From Deinandra increscens subsp. villosa (Eukaryota; Streptophyta; Magnoliopsida; Asterales; Asteraceae): 64,000 bases of DNA. Every line of letters starts with the position of its first letter. Positions within the stretch are counted from its first letter, which is position 1. The DNA is taken from positions 3,733,731 to 3,797,730 of the forward strand of contig JBCNJP010000024.1 of NCBI GenBank assembly GCA_039602395.1. The letters are read 5' to 3'. The notes beneath the pieces are model-generated. The model saw nothing but the letters and a program-made list of their open reading frames with translations. It was not told where the DNA came from and searched no databases. Below are positions 1 to 10,547 of this stretch, piece after piece. The position numbers were made by a program, and so were the translations under genes.

Positions 1-133
1 GCTTACCCTTTTTGATAGCTTCAACCTGTTTACTAGAGTCCCTCTGAGGTGGCACATACCCCTCATCTGAATCTGAATCTCCAGGCTATTTGGTCATCTG
101 TTGGTACTTTGAAAAATCCTTGTCCAATGACAT
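1..133 (-). pseudogene. Unrecognised coding-like fragment (minus strand)
   Basis: Read on the minus strand from an ATG near 132, about 44 codons stay open except for one internal TAG near codon 16. The product is acidic, then basic (SDSDEGYVPPQR, then a Lys-rich end at the window edge). It runs off the left edge, so its length is unknown. It ends 9 bp before the 5' LTR of LR1, so LR1 probably inserted beside or into it. I do not recognise the family; an Asp/Ser-rich linker of another retrotransposon gag is one possibility. Confidence 0.25.
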
Positions 134-141
134 TAAATAGG

Positions 142-512
142 TGTTAGAGCATGATCGTTCAATGTGTGAAGTATTTGATCAAGACGAAGATGCAAAATGG
201 CTGTTACACGAACTAGAATCCAAAGTGACACGAACTGTCATCCGAAGTCACACTTCGGATGAGTTTGGATGCACACAAACTCATGGTTTAGATGAGTTCG
301 TGTATAGGGATATAATTACTCGTTTGTTCTCTGTAATTAAAAGACGAATGAACGAGTGTCTGAGTGTTAAGTGTGTGTTTTGTAATGTGTTTCCTCTGAG
401 TGATTTCCAGATTGTAACTTGTTCTTTTCTAATCAATAAAAAATCTTTTGGTTATGATTTCATATCCCGAACAGTTAGATCGAGTAGACGATACGATTCT
501 CAAGACTTTTCA
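142..512 (+). repeat. LR1 5' LTR
   Basis: Starts TGTTAGAGC and ends in CA two bases before the PBS, as in the other copies. It holds a perfect inverted repeat of 9-bp arms (ATCCGAAGT / ACTTCGGAT, 240-260) upstream of a TATA-like tataatt at 311-317, and AATAAA near its 3' end (about 436). The 3' copy begins at 6011. Confidence 0.85.
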
Positions 513-514
513 AG

Positions 515-526
515 TAGTATGAGAGC
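515..526 (+). other. LR1 primer-binding site (mutated)
   Basis: TAGTATGAGAGC, two mismatches from TGGTATCAGAGC, the complement of the 3' end of plant initiator tRNA-Met. It sits two bases after the LTR end, as in LR3 and LR10. Confidence 0.7.
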
Positions 527-1061
527 TTTCTGGTTTATTTTACTGATCTGTGGTTGCAATTTTTGGACTTTTTGAAACAAAAGTGTCGTTTTTGAAAAAT
601 TTTGAGTGTTTTTGCTAGATTTTGACCATTTTCGGTCAAGTTTCTTGTGAAAATTTCACTCCTAAATCATTCCTTGTCACTTTTTCTGAGCTACTGCTGA
701 AAATCTCATTCAAATCTGTCTAAAATCATGAATTTTTCATTGAAATATGTCCGGTTCGTTCCAGTTCAAGTGAAGAACATCCAGTTCGAAAATAACCATC
801 ACCAGAAGTGACAGTTCGCTTTAGTTCGGTTCTATCTGAGTCAGTTTGGTCAAACGAAATTTCGGTTCGGACAAGTTCGGATCATTTTATGTTCGGATCA
901 GTTCAGGTGTTTTTGTGAAGTCGTATTTCAAATTCAGTTTGGATCCAGTTTGGACTAGTTCGTTTTAAAGTTTCAATTCGGATTCACTTCGGCTGGGTTC
1001 GGATCAACTATTTTCACTTCGGTTCAGTTAGATAAACAGAATTTGAAACTTTTCGCGATTT
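527..1061 (+). other. LR1 leader, TTCGG-rich
   Basis: Non-coding stretch between PBS and gag. It begins with the family-wide TTTCTGGTT... segment also found after the PBS of LR3, LR10 and LR12. From about 757 it is packed with GTTCGG/GTTCGGATCA variants, matching the CCGAAGT half-site of this element's LTR palindrome. Confidence 0.65.
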
Positions 1062-3034
1062 CTGATTTCTAAGCTTTTGCCGTTATGCAAAACGCAATGC
1101 AAACCTTGATCAATTTTGATAACGAAATTGGAACAAGTCAGAAAGTTCCCTAGTTATTAAAATTGGAAGTTTATTACAATTGAAGCAAAGGTTTTCCGCC
1201 TATGTCAGCACAAATGACATTGTCTATGGATTCCAATTCAAAAACTTTACACACGTCCAACTGATGGTGGTGAATATAAAGAAATCAAAGATTTTTCATC
1301 CGAAGGAAGAAAAAGCTATGAACTCAAACAAAAAGCTTTTGGTTATCTTACCATGGCTTTACCTACTGAGCTCTTACATCAGTTCCGCACTTGCAAAAAG
1401 ACAAAACAATTATGGGATGCTTTATCAGTAAGATGTGAAGGAAATGACCAATACATAAAGAGTACAAGAAAGGTGTTAACAAAGAATTTGACAATTTTCA
1501 ACATTACAATAAATTAAAACACCATTGTTCTTGTTTCAAGATTTTCACATCTAATTAGCGAATTGAAAGTTGTTGGAATTGAGAAAACTGATGAAGAATT
1601 GAAAGAAAAGATACTGGAGGCATTACTGGACAAATGGGAAAATTATGTTTTGTTGATTACACATGACAAAGAATTCTCAACATTATCATTTCATGAATTA
1701 GCTGGTAAACTTCATGCACGGGAAATGGAAATGCTGAATTCAAACAAATCAACTGCTCAATTGCAAAAGCTAGAATTGTATCATGGTCAGAATGCTGCAA
1801 GCATAAATGCTAAAGCTAAACCAATCCGTGTGAGTTCTGCACCAGTACAGCTTTCATTGGAAATGTTTTGGGAATTTTCAAAAATTCTAATTCTTCAAGG
1901 GGTTGCAGTTATACAATTCCAGGCATGACAAATCAGAATGCATTTTCTATAGAGACAATTGATGATTGTGCTGCTTTAATATCTGCTTTAATTTCATCTT
2001 CTCTTGGCTTTATTATTAACAATGTTGGTGATGCTAAGATTAGTAGAGAAGATTTTAATGAGATTGATGAAAATAATCTAGATGAAATGGATATGGCATG
2101 ATAACTGGCTATGTTGTCACAAAGAGCAAGAAGGTTTTAAAGAGAACTGGTAGGAGAACTATTGCTCAAGATGGGAATTTGGGTTTAGACAAATCAAAAG
2201 TCAAATGTTAAAAATGTTCAAAACTTGGTCACTTTGCAAGAGAGTGTCAGCAATCTCAAGCAAGTTAATTTGATTCAGAAAATACGAATGGTTCTCAAGC
2301 TTCATCAAGTACAAAAGCATCGGCTGTTCAAAGTGATGGAACTTATGATTGGGGAAAATTTTTCGATAAGTCTGCATTGATTGTCACATCTCCACAAGAT
2401 GATTATTATTCAGACTCAAGTTCCTACAAATCAACTAAGAATGAATATAATGACGTTAAATTGATAATTTGTTGAAGGAAAATGATTCTTTGTTGAAAGA
2501 AATTGATAATTTGTTGAAGTAAAATGATTTGAAGATTCAAGTGATTGATACAAATCGGCTTCTAAACAATGTCACCAATTCACAATCATTCACAAGTTTC
2601 TTGGCCAAAGATGAGAATTTTGAAAGAGTGTTTGATAGGACGGTTACACCCTCGACTATTATCAAAGAAGCTGTCAATGTTGTCAAAGAAAAAGTTAAAG
2701 AATGTGATTATTCATAGTTTTCAAAATCAAATTCTGAAAAAGAGGAGGTTGTGAAGAAAAAGAAGAACAAAAAGGTTGGTAAGAAGAATGAGAAGAAATG
2801 TGAATACTGATATTGAAGAGACGATTTTCTATGCAAAGAAGGGTGTTCAAGAAGTTAAAGTTGAGTTTTCAAGGTTGGCAAAGAATGGGCATAAATCTGC
2901 TGATTCAGAGGAAAAGATTTAAGGAAGAAGTGCTGGTTTGGGTTTTAAATAAAAAATTGTTGAAGCAACTTCAGAAAGATATCTTCTGAGCCGATAAAGT
3001 TCAACCTGAGAGAGTTTACAAGCTCAAGGGTTCG

Positions 3035-3838
3035 GAACAAGATAAAATAATAAAGAAGTTTCAGTAAGAACTAGCACTAGACTTCACCCCCCCCCCCTTT
3101 TAGAATTTTCCTCTCTCCTTTAGTTTGTGCTTCCACTCGGGCTTCTCCTTCTTTTTTATAGAGAACCAAGGAAATTCTTCTAATAATTCACGTAGAAAGG
3201 TGAGGCATTTTCCTCGGCATACGGAAAAAATTCCAGGATGACGCAAAAGTCGAGTAAGGGATGTGGAGGGGGAGGGGGAGTCTCTCGAAACCAAACGAAA
3301 CTAGAAGGAACATGGGAATTAGCACCATTCATATGAGTGTTTTTGTCTCGAAGAGGCAACAAAGGGGCACCCCTCTCTCTATCTCGGTCTCCGTTTAGCC
3401 TCATATATTGATTTGGAGAACATTTTGATTGGTTATAGCTGAAAATGCGTGAGCGGTGGATCGTCTACTTAGTCGTAATGAAATCAATATTAAACAAGGA
3501 TGACACTAGATGTAAACACAAAAGATTTGTATTCAACCACTGAGAACCACTGAGTACACTGATAGGAAGTAAGACTCAAACGTACAAGTCCTTCTAATTA
3601 CAACACAAGATAAAACTATATATACTAGATCTAAACCCGCTTGGCCGAACCTTAGGTTCGGACCAGGTTCAGGTCCACCAAGGGTTCGGACAGTATCAAA
3701 CTTGCATTACTTGTCTTGTACTTGATACCTCACATGACGATCAGAAACAATGTATTAACAATAGTGCGTATTAAGGAGTTGGTCCTCCATGATGTGGCTA
3801 TGGAGGTGAGGGATGTCGCTGCCTGATAGAGTTCTAAC
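3035..3838. other. GC-rich insert inside LR1 gag, of unknown origin
   Basis: Gag similarity stops near 3034 and resumes near 3838. Without the solo LTR (3440-3760) the insert is about 480 bp. It carries a run of cytosines at about 3086-3098 and is visibly more GC-rich than its surroundings. On the minus strand 3404-3180 is open for 74 codons (proline-rich ending), and after removing the solo LTR the reading 3835-3761 could continue towards it. I do not recognise the protein. An organellar (mitochondrial) transfer is a possibility based only on composition and feel. Confidence 0.4.
3440..3760 (-). mobile_element. Solo LTR with target-site duplication
   Basis: Reads TGAAAATGCGTGAGC... to ...TATTAACA left to right, so the LTR is in minus orientation. 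It is flanked by ATAGC (3435-3439) and ATAGT (3761-3765), a 5-bp duplication with one mismatch. No PBS or purine tract adjoins it. A TATA-like run lies at 3617-3624 and CCGAACCT/AGGTTCGG half-sites at about 3640-3700. It resembles the LR5 LTR at 26243. Confidence 0.85.
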
Positions 3839-4619
3839 AAAGAATTTCCACTTCATTGCGTGGATCAAACTGCAAGATTTTCTTTTGGTGGTTCTAGTCT
3901 TACTCCAAAGAGCCTGAATTAAATGTGGGTTCATGATCATAGGCATCAGGTATATGATATATTTTCTGATCATTTAGTGATGTTCATTTTTGTGAAGCTA
4001 TGCAGGTTCCAAAAAGGAAGAACATAAACAATCGTTTGTGTTACATTTGCTGACAAAAAGGGTATATGGCACAAGATGGTTCGGTTGCTCCTGTTTCTAC
4101 TAAAAAACGAGCAAAGGTTCCAGTTGTTGGTAAAACTGCCGACCAAAGTTCATTGACGAACATGACAGAGTGTTTGATGAATTTCAACCTACATTTTATA
4201 AAAAGCAAGAAAGATTTATTTCCAAAATTTTTAAAGATTCTAATTTTAGGTTGTTTATCACAATCAACTTTGATTGATTCATCAAAGACTGATTTACCAA
4301 AACAACAACAACAATGGAAATCTAAGGTGGTTTCGAAGCAAAACCAGGATACTGGTTCACCAGAAGCACTTCGCTTCGGGTAATTAAAAAATTAATGTGT
4401 TTGACCAGTGTGCAGGTACTTCTAGAATACCTATCGGTGATTGAATAGTTGCTAATAGAGGAGTATTTTGCTTATCTTAATTTAAATTTCATGATTCATC
4501 TTTCTAAACCTAAAATTTTTCTGAAAGCTAAAATAGAGAGGTATCCGTGTCAGTTGATCACTTTTCTTTCTTTACATTTCGTTTATAGTTGAAAAAGTCA
4601 AATACCGTGCCTTGTTTTT

Positions 4620-4668
4620 AAAATGAAAAATACAAAAATAGAATTTTTTATTTTAAGGGGGGGGGGGG
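4620..4668 (+). other. AT hairpin followed by internal polypurine run (LR1)
   Basis: Arms AAAATGAAAAAT (4620-4631) and ATTTTTTATTTT pair with one wobble, followed directly by AAGG... with 12 Gs (4657-4668). The same hairpin plus purine layout recurs in LR4, LR10 and LR11, about 1.4 kb upstream of the 3' LTR. Confidence 0.6.
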
Positions 4669-5023
4669 AGGCATGTTATGGGGAAAATGCATATATGGTG
4701 AAGGTGAATACATGTAAAATATATAATTTTGAGAAATTGATCATTGGGAAATGATGGTACATTGGCTACGTATCTGACTCATGGATAGAGTAGATGAAAA
4801 TCCATAAGATCATTGTTTGATGTGCTTGGTAGGCTCGGTAAATAAGAAAGTATTTAGATTTGATATACACGAAATACTATGCTTGATCATGTGGATAACA
4901 TCTTGAAGCGTATTTCATGATAAAAATAGAAAAATATGTGAAAAACAAAAATGAGAAGTCACTGACTGTGTATACATGTGGTCATTTTGCAAAGATTTAA
5001 ACTTGTTTGATTTTCTTTATTTT

Positions 5024-5260
5024 CTCAAACGATCGGACTTCCTCTGCATATCGAAAGATCGACCTGATTGCTGTTCATATGAGGTTCTGCTTTATTTTCT
5101 TTGGTGTTTCATATAATATCAGACTTTCTCTGCGTGTCCACAAGACGGACCTGATTGTTGTTAAATTATACAATTTCAACTTGTTTTATTTTTCTTATTT
5201 TGTTAAATAAGAGGCCTTATCTGCGTATCTAAAGATCGACCTTAAGGTAGATGATTTAAC
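5024..5260 (+). ncRNA. Three-module stem-loop array (LR1 copy)
   Basis: Module 1 spans 5024-5083 (arms CTCAAACGA / TCATATGAG, partly mismatched), module 2 5111-5171 (TATAAT / ATTATA) and module 3 5202-5260 (GTTAAAT / ATTTAAC). Modules 1 and 2 keep GACTTnCTCTGC and GACCTGATTG. Module 2 differs from other copies (GTATAAC / GTTATAC) by a paired change on both arms. It is a predicted RNA structure inside the element transcript; function unknown. Confidence 0.6.
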
Positions 5261-5996
5261 GTTCTTATTTCTTTTTGCATGAAACACAGTTGACAATATC
5301 ATGAATTCAATTCACTATGTGATAATCACAAGTGTAATCACACGAGAAAAATAAAAATGTCTGAATATGTCTGATAGTGTGGGATACACTGGTCAAAGCA
5401 AATCTAATCAATACCTTAATATATCCAGATGTTATGAGTATTATTCTACCTGAGTTTAAGATGGACATATTATACCAGCAATCAACATGGCTTATGTGCT
5501 TCAATTAGTTGAAATTGAAGTGTAGTTCAGTGCGTTATGTTCAATATGATCCCAGATAGTAATTTTTCTCAAACCAGAAATAGAGTTTGATTTTGTATTG
5601 TAATTTCATTCCATTTCAGAAAATACAAAAAGATTTTCGGTGTATTTTAGCATAAGTTTGAAAATTCAAAAAGATTTTAGGTTTGTTTTCATAAAAACTT
5701 TCTAAAAGCCAAAAAGATTTTGTTTCTGCTTATTTTCGATCTGATCAACACGTGATACAAATCAAATTTCAAAATCATATCTTGGAGTCTCAAAGAGACG
5801 TTTTGCACCAATATTATTTATAATCGAACAGGTACTAAATGAAAAAGAATGTCACAACTTCATGTCTTCTGAAGCTATTGATAAAGATGGAAACACACTA
5901 TGCATTGTCAAGTATTCAAGATCGGGCTAACCATCAAGTTGCGGGGGAGTTTGATTGAAGATACGTATTAATGGATGAATAGACACTACACACGTC

Positions 5997-6008
5997 AAGG
6001 GGGGGGGG
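5997..6008 (+). other. LR1 polypurine tract
   Basis: AA followed by ten Gs, two T's before the 3' LTR start at 6011; the position expected for plus-strand priming. Confidence 0.75.
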
Positions 6009-6010
6009 TT

Positions 6011-6250
6011 TGTTAGAGCATGATCGGTTCATTGTGTGAAGTATCTAAACAAGGCGAATATGAAAAATGGTTGTTACACGAACTGGAATACAAAGTGACA
6101 CGAACTGTCATGCGAAGTCACACTTCGGATGAGTTCGGATGCATAAAAACTCACAGTTCGGATGAGTTCGTGTACAAGGGTATAAATACTCGTTTGTTCT
6201 TTTTAATTAAATAAAGATTGAGTGAGTGTCTGAGTGTTAAGTGTGTGTTT
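6011..6250 (+). repeat. LR1 3' LTR, truncated by an insertion
   Basis: Matches the LR1 5' LTR from TGTTAGAGC through gtgtgtgttt, then is cut at 6250 by the minus-oriented LTR beginning TGTAAAACC. The remaining third of the LTR was not found downstream. Confidence 0.8.
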
Positions 6251-6609
6251 TGTAAAACCAATGGACGATCTTACTACTGCATGATTCGGTAATCAGAGAA
6301 ACACAAACGAGTAAATAAAGCAAAGCTTTATTGATTCACTTAGAGGTTACAAGCTAGAGAGAGAAACACACTCAGTTACACATAGTTAAGAGTATTAGAA
6401 ATGACAGAACTAGTTAGACTCTTTCTAACATGAACTATTTATAGTCACTTAATTCTGGCCAGCATACCATCTGCGGACCATTTGGTATGCCCGTACCATC
6501 TGGTACGGCTCACCATATGGTACAGCTAGGTGACTAGTTGACTCTTACACTAGCTCTAGTCTAGATACAATACACGAGACACACGTTAGCATAGGAATAT
6601 GCTCTAACA
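6251..6609 (-). repeat. LR2 3' LTR (minus orientation)
   Basis: TGTAAAACC... to ...GCTCTAACA, followed by AACTCCCCCTT, the reverse complement of a purine tract, so this is the 3' LTR of a minus-strand element. It carries CGTACCATC-type palindromes (about 6500-6530) and TATTTATA at 6436-6443 (TATAAATA on the minus strand). It closely resembles the LR4 LTR at 25058. Confidence 0.8.
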
Positions 6610-7431
6610 AACTCCCCCTTAACGTGTATTGTAGCTAACTATTTATCTATCTAACAAAACTTCAGTCTTCAATCTTCAACATCGTTGCGTTTGATTTTAA
6701 ACTTGAAATCTTGTCAGAGTTAGAGCTTGCATGGCTGTATCAATCTTGATCATTCTTTGAACATCAAGATCCACTTGTGAAAGATAGTACATACTCTACC
6801 TTTCACCATGCTTGAGTCTTGTCACATAGAATAACCTGCAATTTCAGAAAAATAGAAACGCGGCTTTCTTTTTCCTTTATGAAAAAATAAATTAATCTTG
6901 GCGCAAAACTTCTCTTCGAGAATCCAAGATATAGTTTTGAAATTTTGATTTCGTATAATCTATCGATCGGTCGAAAACAAATCAGAAATAAAATCTTTTT
7001 GGCTTTTTGAAACTTTATATTAAAACACACCGAAAATCTTTTTGAAATTTTCAAATATGAAACATAAATGCACAACAGAAATGAAATACTGAATTACACA
7101 CTATATTTGTCTTTTGCAAGAAAGATCACAACTTGGGAACATATTGGTCATGACATGCTGAACTACAGTTCAATTTCAATTACTTCAGCACACAAGTCAT
7201 GTCGATTACTGGTATAATTTGTCCATCTTAAACTCAGGCACAATTATACTCATAACATCTGAATATGTTATAGAATTGATTAGGTTGCTTTGACCAGTGT
7301 ACCCCACACTATCAGACATACTCAGATATGTTTTCGCTTATCACACTTTGTGACTTCATTTGTGTTTTAATCAGATAATGATTGTATTCATGATTCAGTC
7401 AACTATGTTCCATAGAAAAAGAAATAAGAAT

Positions 7432-7671
7432 GTTAAATCGTCTACTTTAAGGTCGATCTTTTGATACGCAGATAAGGCCTCAGATTTAACAAAATAAGAA
7501 AATAAAACAAGTTGAAATTGTATAACTCAACAACAATCAGTTCGGTACTCCCGTACATGCAGAGAAGGTCCGATGATTTATACGAAACATCAAAGAAAAT
7601 AAAATAGAACGTCAAACGGACAACAATCAGGTCGGTCTTGTGGACATGCAGAGAAAGTCCGATCGTTTGAC
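7432..7671 (-). ncRNA. Three-module stem-loop array (LR2, unit A)
   Basis: In plus coordinates module 3 is 7432-7490 (GTTAAATC / GATTTAAC), module 2 7520-7583 (GTATAAC / arm partly mutated) and module 1 7611-7671 (GTCAAACGG / TCGTTTGAC). The apical hairpin of module 1 is the GTC-CACAA-GAC type. Confidence 0.6.
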
Positions 7672-7814
7672 AAAATAAAGAAAATCAAACAAGTTAAATC
7701 TTTGGAAAATGAAAACATGTATACACATTGACTTCTCATTTTTCTTTTCCACATATCTTTTTCTTGATATCATGAGATATGCATCAAGATGTTGTCCACT
7801 TGGTTAAGCATTAG

Positions 7815-8181
7815 TGTAGAACCGAGATACGATCTTACTACTGCATGCTTTGATAAATGTAGTGAACACATTTATCAATTAGAGAATTCGTATTGAATCA
7901 CATGAGATTACAATGAAGACTCTCTAATTTCTCTCTCTAGAACACACACACAGAAGGTGTAGAAATGACAAAATGTTAAGATATCATTCTAACACAACCT
8001 ATTTATACTTAGTGACAAGCAGCATGCGTACCAAATGCTTCACCATCTGGTACGGGCGTACCATATGGTACGGCGTACCATTTGGTACGGCACCAATGAT
8101 ATTGTTACTACAACACACTGACTCACTCTAATCTAGATACAATACACGAGACACATCATAGCATAGGTATATGCTCTAACA
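7815..8181 (-). mobile_element. Solo LTR in unit A with target-site duplication
   Basis: TGTAGAACC... to ...GCTCTAACA, flanked by ATTAG (7810-7814) and AATAG (8182-8186). Uninterrupted versions of the target (ATTAGTATTTA) occur at about 20447, 43110 and 49252, confirming the insertion. It contains a perfect 16-bp palindrome CGTACCATATGGTACG at 8057-8072. Confidence 0.85.
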
Positions 8182-8411
8182 AATAGTATTTAATGTGTAT
8201 CACACCTGAATACTTTCTGATTTAATGCCGAGCCTACCAAGCACATCGAACAATGATCTTATGGCTTTTTTATCTATTTTATCCATGAGTCAGACACGTA
8301 AGCCAATGTACCATCATTTCCCAAATATGTCATATCAATTTCTCATTTTTCAATGTTTTTGTATTTTTCTGTTGTTCAATGTTTTTGTATCTTTCCATTT
8401 TTGGTATCAGA

Positions 8412-8731
8412 GCATGATTCGGTAATCAGAGAAACACAAACGAGTAAATAAAGCAAAGTTTTATTGATTCACTTAGAGGTTACAAGCTAGAGAGAGAAAC
8501 ACACACAGTTAAGAGTATTAGAAATGACAGAACTAGTTAGACTCTCTCTAACACGAACTATTTATAGTAACTTAGTTCTAGCCAGCATACCACCTGCGGA
8601 CCATTTGGTACGCCCGTAGCATCTATACGGCTCACCATATGGTACAGCCAGGTGACTAGTTGACTCATACACTAGCTCTAGTCTAGATACAATACACGAG
8701 ACACACGTTAGCATAGGAATATGCTTTAACA
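8412..8731 (-). repeat. LR2 LTR remnant in unit B
   Basis: Same LTR as 6251-6609 but lacking the first 28 bp because the repeat boundary falls inside it. Followed by the purine-tract complement at 8732-8742. Confidence 0.8.
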
Positions 8732-9551
8732 AACTCCCCCTTAATGTGTATTATAGCTAACTATTTATCTATCTAACAAAACTTCAGTCTTCAATTTTCA
8801 ACATCGTTGTGTTTGATCTTCAACTTGAAATCTTGTCAGAATGAGAGCTTGCATGGCTGGATCAATCTTGAACATTCTTTGAACATCAAGATCCACTTGT
8901 GAAGATAGTACATACTCCCCCTTTCACCATGCTTGAGTCTTGTCACACAGAATAACCTGCAATTTCTAGAAGACAGAAACACGGCTTTCTTTTTCTTTTA
9001 TGAAAAAAAAATTAATCTTGGCACAAAACTTCTCTTCGAGAATCCAAGATATAGTTTTGAAATTTTGATTTCATATCATCTACCGATCGGTCGAAAACAA
9101 ACCAGAAGTAGAAAAATTTTGGCTTTTTGAAACTTTATATCAAAACACACGAAAAATCTTTTTGAAATTTTCAGATATGAAACATAAATACACAACAGAA
9201 ATGAAATACTGAATTACACACTATTTTTGTCTTTTGCAAGAAAGATCACAACTTGGGATCATATTGGTCATGACATGCTGAACTACACTTCAATTTCAAT
9301 TACTTCAGCACACAAGTCATGTCGGTTACCGGTATAATTTGTCTATCTTAAACTCAAGCATAATCATACTCATAAAATCTGAATATGTTATAGAATTGAT
9401 TAGGTTGCTTTGACCAGTGTACCCCACACTATCAGACATACTCAGATATGTTTTCGCTTATCACATTTTGTGAATTCATTTGTGATTTAATCACATAATG
9501 ATTGTATTCATGATTCAGTCAACTATGTTCCATTGAAAAAGAAATAAGCAT

Positions 9552-9791
9552 TTTAAATTGTCTACCTTAAGGTCGATCTTTCGATACGCAGATAAGGCCT
9601 CGGATTTAACAAATTAAGAAAATAAAACAAGTTGAAACTGTATAACTCAACAAAAATCAGGTCGGTACTTCCGTACACGTAGAGAAAGTCCGATGAGTTA
9701 TACGAAACACCAAAGAAAATAAAGCAGAACGTCAAACGAACAACAATCAGGTCGGTCTTGTGGACACACAGAGAAAGTCCGATCGTTTGAC
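9552..9791 (-). ncRNA. Three-module stem-loop array (LR2, unit B)
   Basis: Module 3 9552-9610, module 2 9640-9703 (GTATAAC / GTTATAC perfect), module 1 9731-9791 (GTCAAACGA / TCGTTTGAC perfect). Arms are better preserved here than in unit A. Confidence 0.65.
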
Positions 9792-9935
9792 AAAATAAAG
9801 AAAATCAAACAATTTTAAATCTTTGCAAAATGAACACATATATACACAGTGACTTCTCATTTTTCTTTTCCACATATCTTTTTCCTGATATCATGAGATA
9901 TGCATCAAGATGTTGTCCACTTGGTCAAGCATTAG

Positions 9936-10304
9936 TGTAGAGCCGAGATACGATCTTACTACTGCATGCTTTAATCAATGTAGTAAACACAAGATGTAAA
10001 TAAGAGAATTCATATTGAATCACATGAGATTACAATGAAGACTCTCTAGTTTCTCTCTCTAGAACACACACACAGAAGGTGTACAAATGACAGAAATGTT
10101 AAGCTATCATTCTAACACAACCTATATATACTTAGTGACAAGCAGCCTGCGTACCAAATGGTTCACCATCTGGTACGGGCGTACCATATGGTACGGCGTA
10201 CCATTTGGTACGGCACCAATGATACTGTTACTACAACACACAGACTCACTCTAATCTAGATACAATACACGAGACACATCATAGCATAGGTATATGCTCT
10301 AACA
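9936..10304 (-). mobile_element. Solo LTR in unit B, same site as in unit A
   Basis: TGTAGAGCC... to ...GCTCTAACA with flanks ATTAG (9931-9935) and AATAG (10305-10309). The position and the altered right flank are shared with unit A, so the insertion predates the duplication. Palindrome CGTACCATATGGTACG at 10180-10195. Confidence 0.85.
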
Positions 10305-10524
10305 AATAGTATTTAATTTGCATCACATCTGAATACTTTCTGATTTAATGCCGAGCCTACCAAGCACATCGAACAATTATCTTATGGCTTTTTCATCTTT
10401 TTATCCATGAGTCAGACACGTAAGCCAGTGTACCATCATTTCCCAAAGATATCAGATCAATTTCTCATTTTTCAATGTTTTTGTATTTTTCCGTTGTTTA
10501 ATGTTTTGGTATTTTTTTCATTTC

Positions 10525-10536
10525 TGGTATCAGAGC
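10525..10536 (+). other. Primer-binding-site sequence at the repeat boundary
   Basis: TGGTATCAGAGC, perfect match to the initiator tRNA-Met PBS, but with no LTR before it: the LR2 3' region abuts directly. The same PBS end is found at 8402-8413. It probably belongs to the gag fragment that follows. Confidence 0.6.
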
Positions 10537-10547
10537 ATGATTCGGTA

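Larger units (their letters stand above)
1062..4383 (+). pseudogene. gag: LR1 gag polyprotein, heavily broken
   Basis: Fragments in all three frames match the gag of LR10 and LR12 in order. The N-terminal UBN2-type domain (QNAMQTLINFDNEIGTSQKV, then TDEELKEKILEALLDKW) runs from 1062 to about 1850. A CCHC knuckle at about 2205-2250 has a stop in place of a residue between its first two cysteines. A coiled-coil remnant and the SFTSFLAKDENFE motif follow near 2580-2630, then a Lys-rich tract and the KLKGSEQ segment to about 3034. The reading is interrupted at about 3035-3838 by inserted DNA, then resumes to the C-terminal DTGSPEALRFG-stop at 4383. The start codon is lost and many stops are present, so this is a dead copy. 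The gag role (virus-like particle protein, RNA binding) is inferred from the family. Confidence 0.8.
4384..5996 (+). other. LR1 3' non-coding region
   Basis: About 1.6 kb without coding sequence, collinear with the same region of LR10. It holds, in order: the post-stop segment with GTGTGCAGGTACTTCTAGAA (4412-4431), an AT hairpin plus a run of 12 Gs (4620-4668), an ATCATT-GGGA-AATGAT hairpin (4740-4755), a three-module stem-loop array (5024-5260), and an ATCTTGG hairpin (5779-5813). Short open frames here are chance. Confidence 0.75.
142..6250 (+). mobile_element. LR1: gag-only LTR retrotransposon, degenerate and nested
   Basis: Order on the plus strand: 5' LTR 142-512, degenerate PBS 515-526, leader, broken gag 1062-4383, long 3' non-coding region, purine tract 5997-6008, 3' LTR from 6011. 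The 3' LTR matches the 5' LTR up to 6250 and is then cut by another LTR (6251). No protease, integrase or RT is present between gag and the 3' LTR. It is one of about ten copies of the same layout in this window and one of the most decayed. Confidence 0.85.
6610..8400 (-). other. LR2 3' non-coding region, unit A
   Basis: Minus-strand counterpart of the 3' regions of LR4 and LR11: purine tract (6610-6620), ATCTTGG hairpin (6895-6930), stem-loop array (7432-7671), solo LTR insertion (7815-8181), then sequence that stops near 8400 before any gag end is reached. No gene is supported here. Confidence 0.7.
8732..10520 (-). other. LR2 3' non-coding region, unit B
   Basis: Second copy of 6610-8400, with ATCTTGG hairpin 9015-9050, stem-loop array 9552-9791 and solo LTR 9936-10304. 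No gene is supported here. Confidence 0.7.
6279..10534. repeat. Direct tandem repeat of about 2.13 kb, two copies
   Basis: Unit A is 6279-8411 (2,133 bp) and unit B 8412-10534 (2,123 bp). Each boundary, and the sequence just after unit B (10535-10547), carries the same 13-mer GCATGATTCGGTA. Both units contain, in the same order, an LTR remnant, a purine tract (reverse complement), an LR2 3' non-coding region with stem-loops, a solo LTR at the identical site, and an end reading TGGTATCAGAGC. The units differ by scattered substitutions and small indels, so they are not a simple copy-paste artefact. Confidence 0.85.

Noticed and set aside
5007..5210. Open frames over the stem-loop arrays (5007, 20077, 27362, 43243, 57690)
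   Set aside because: The frames recur only because the underlying structured sequence recurs. They cross the hairpins, have different ends, and lie in the region after the gag stop.
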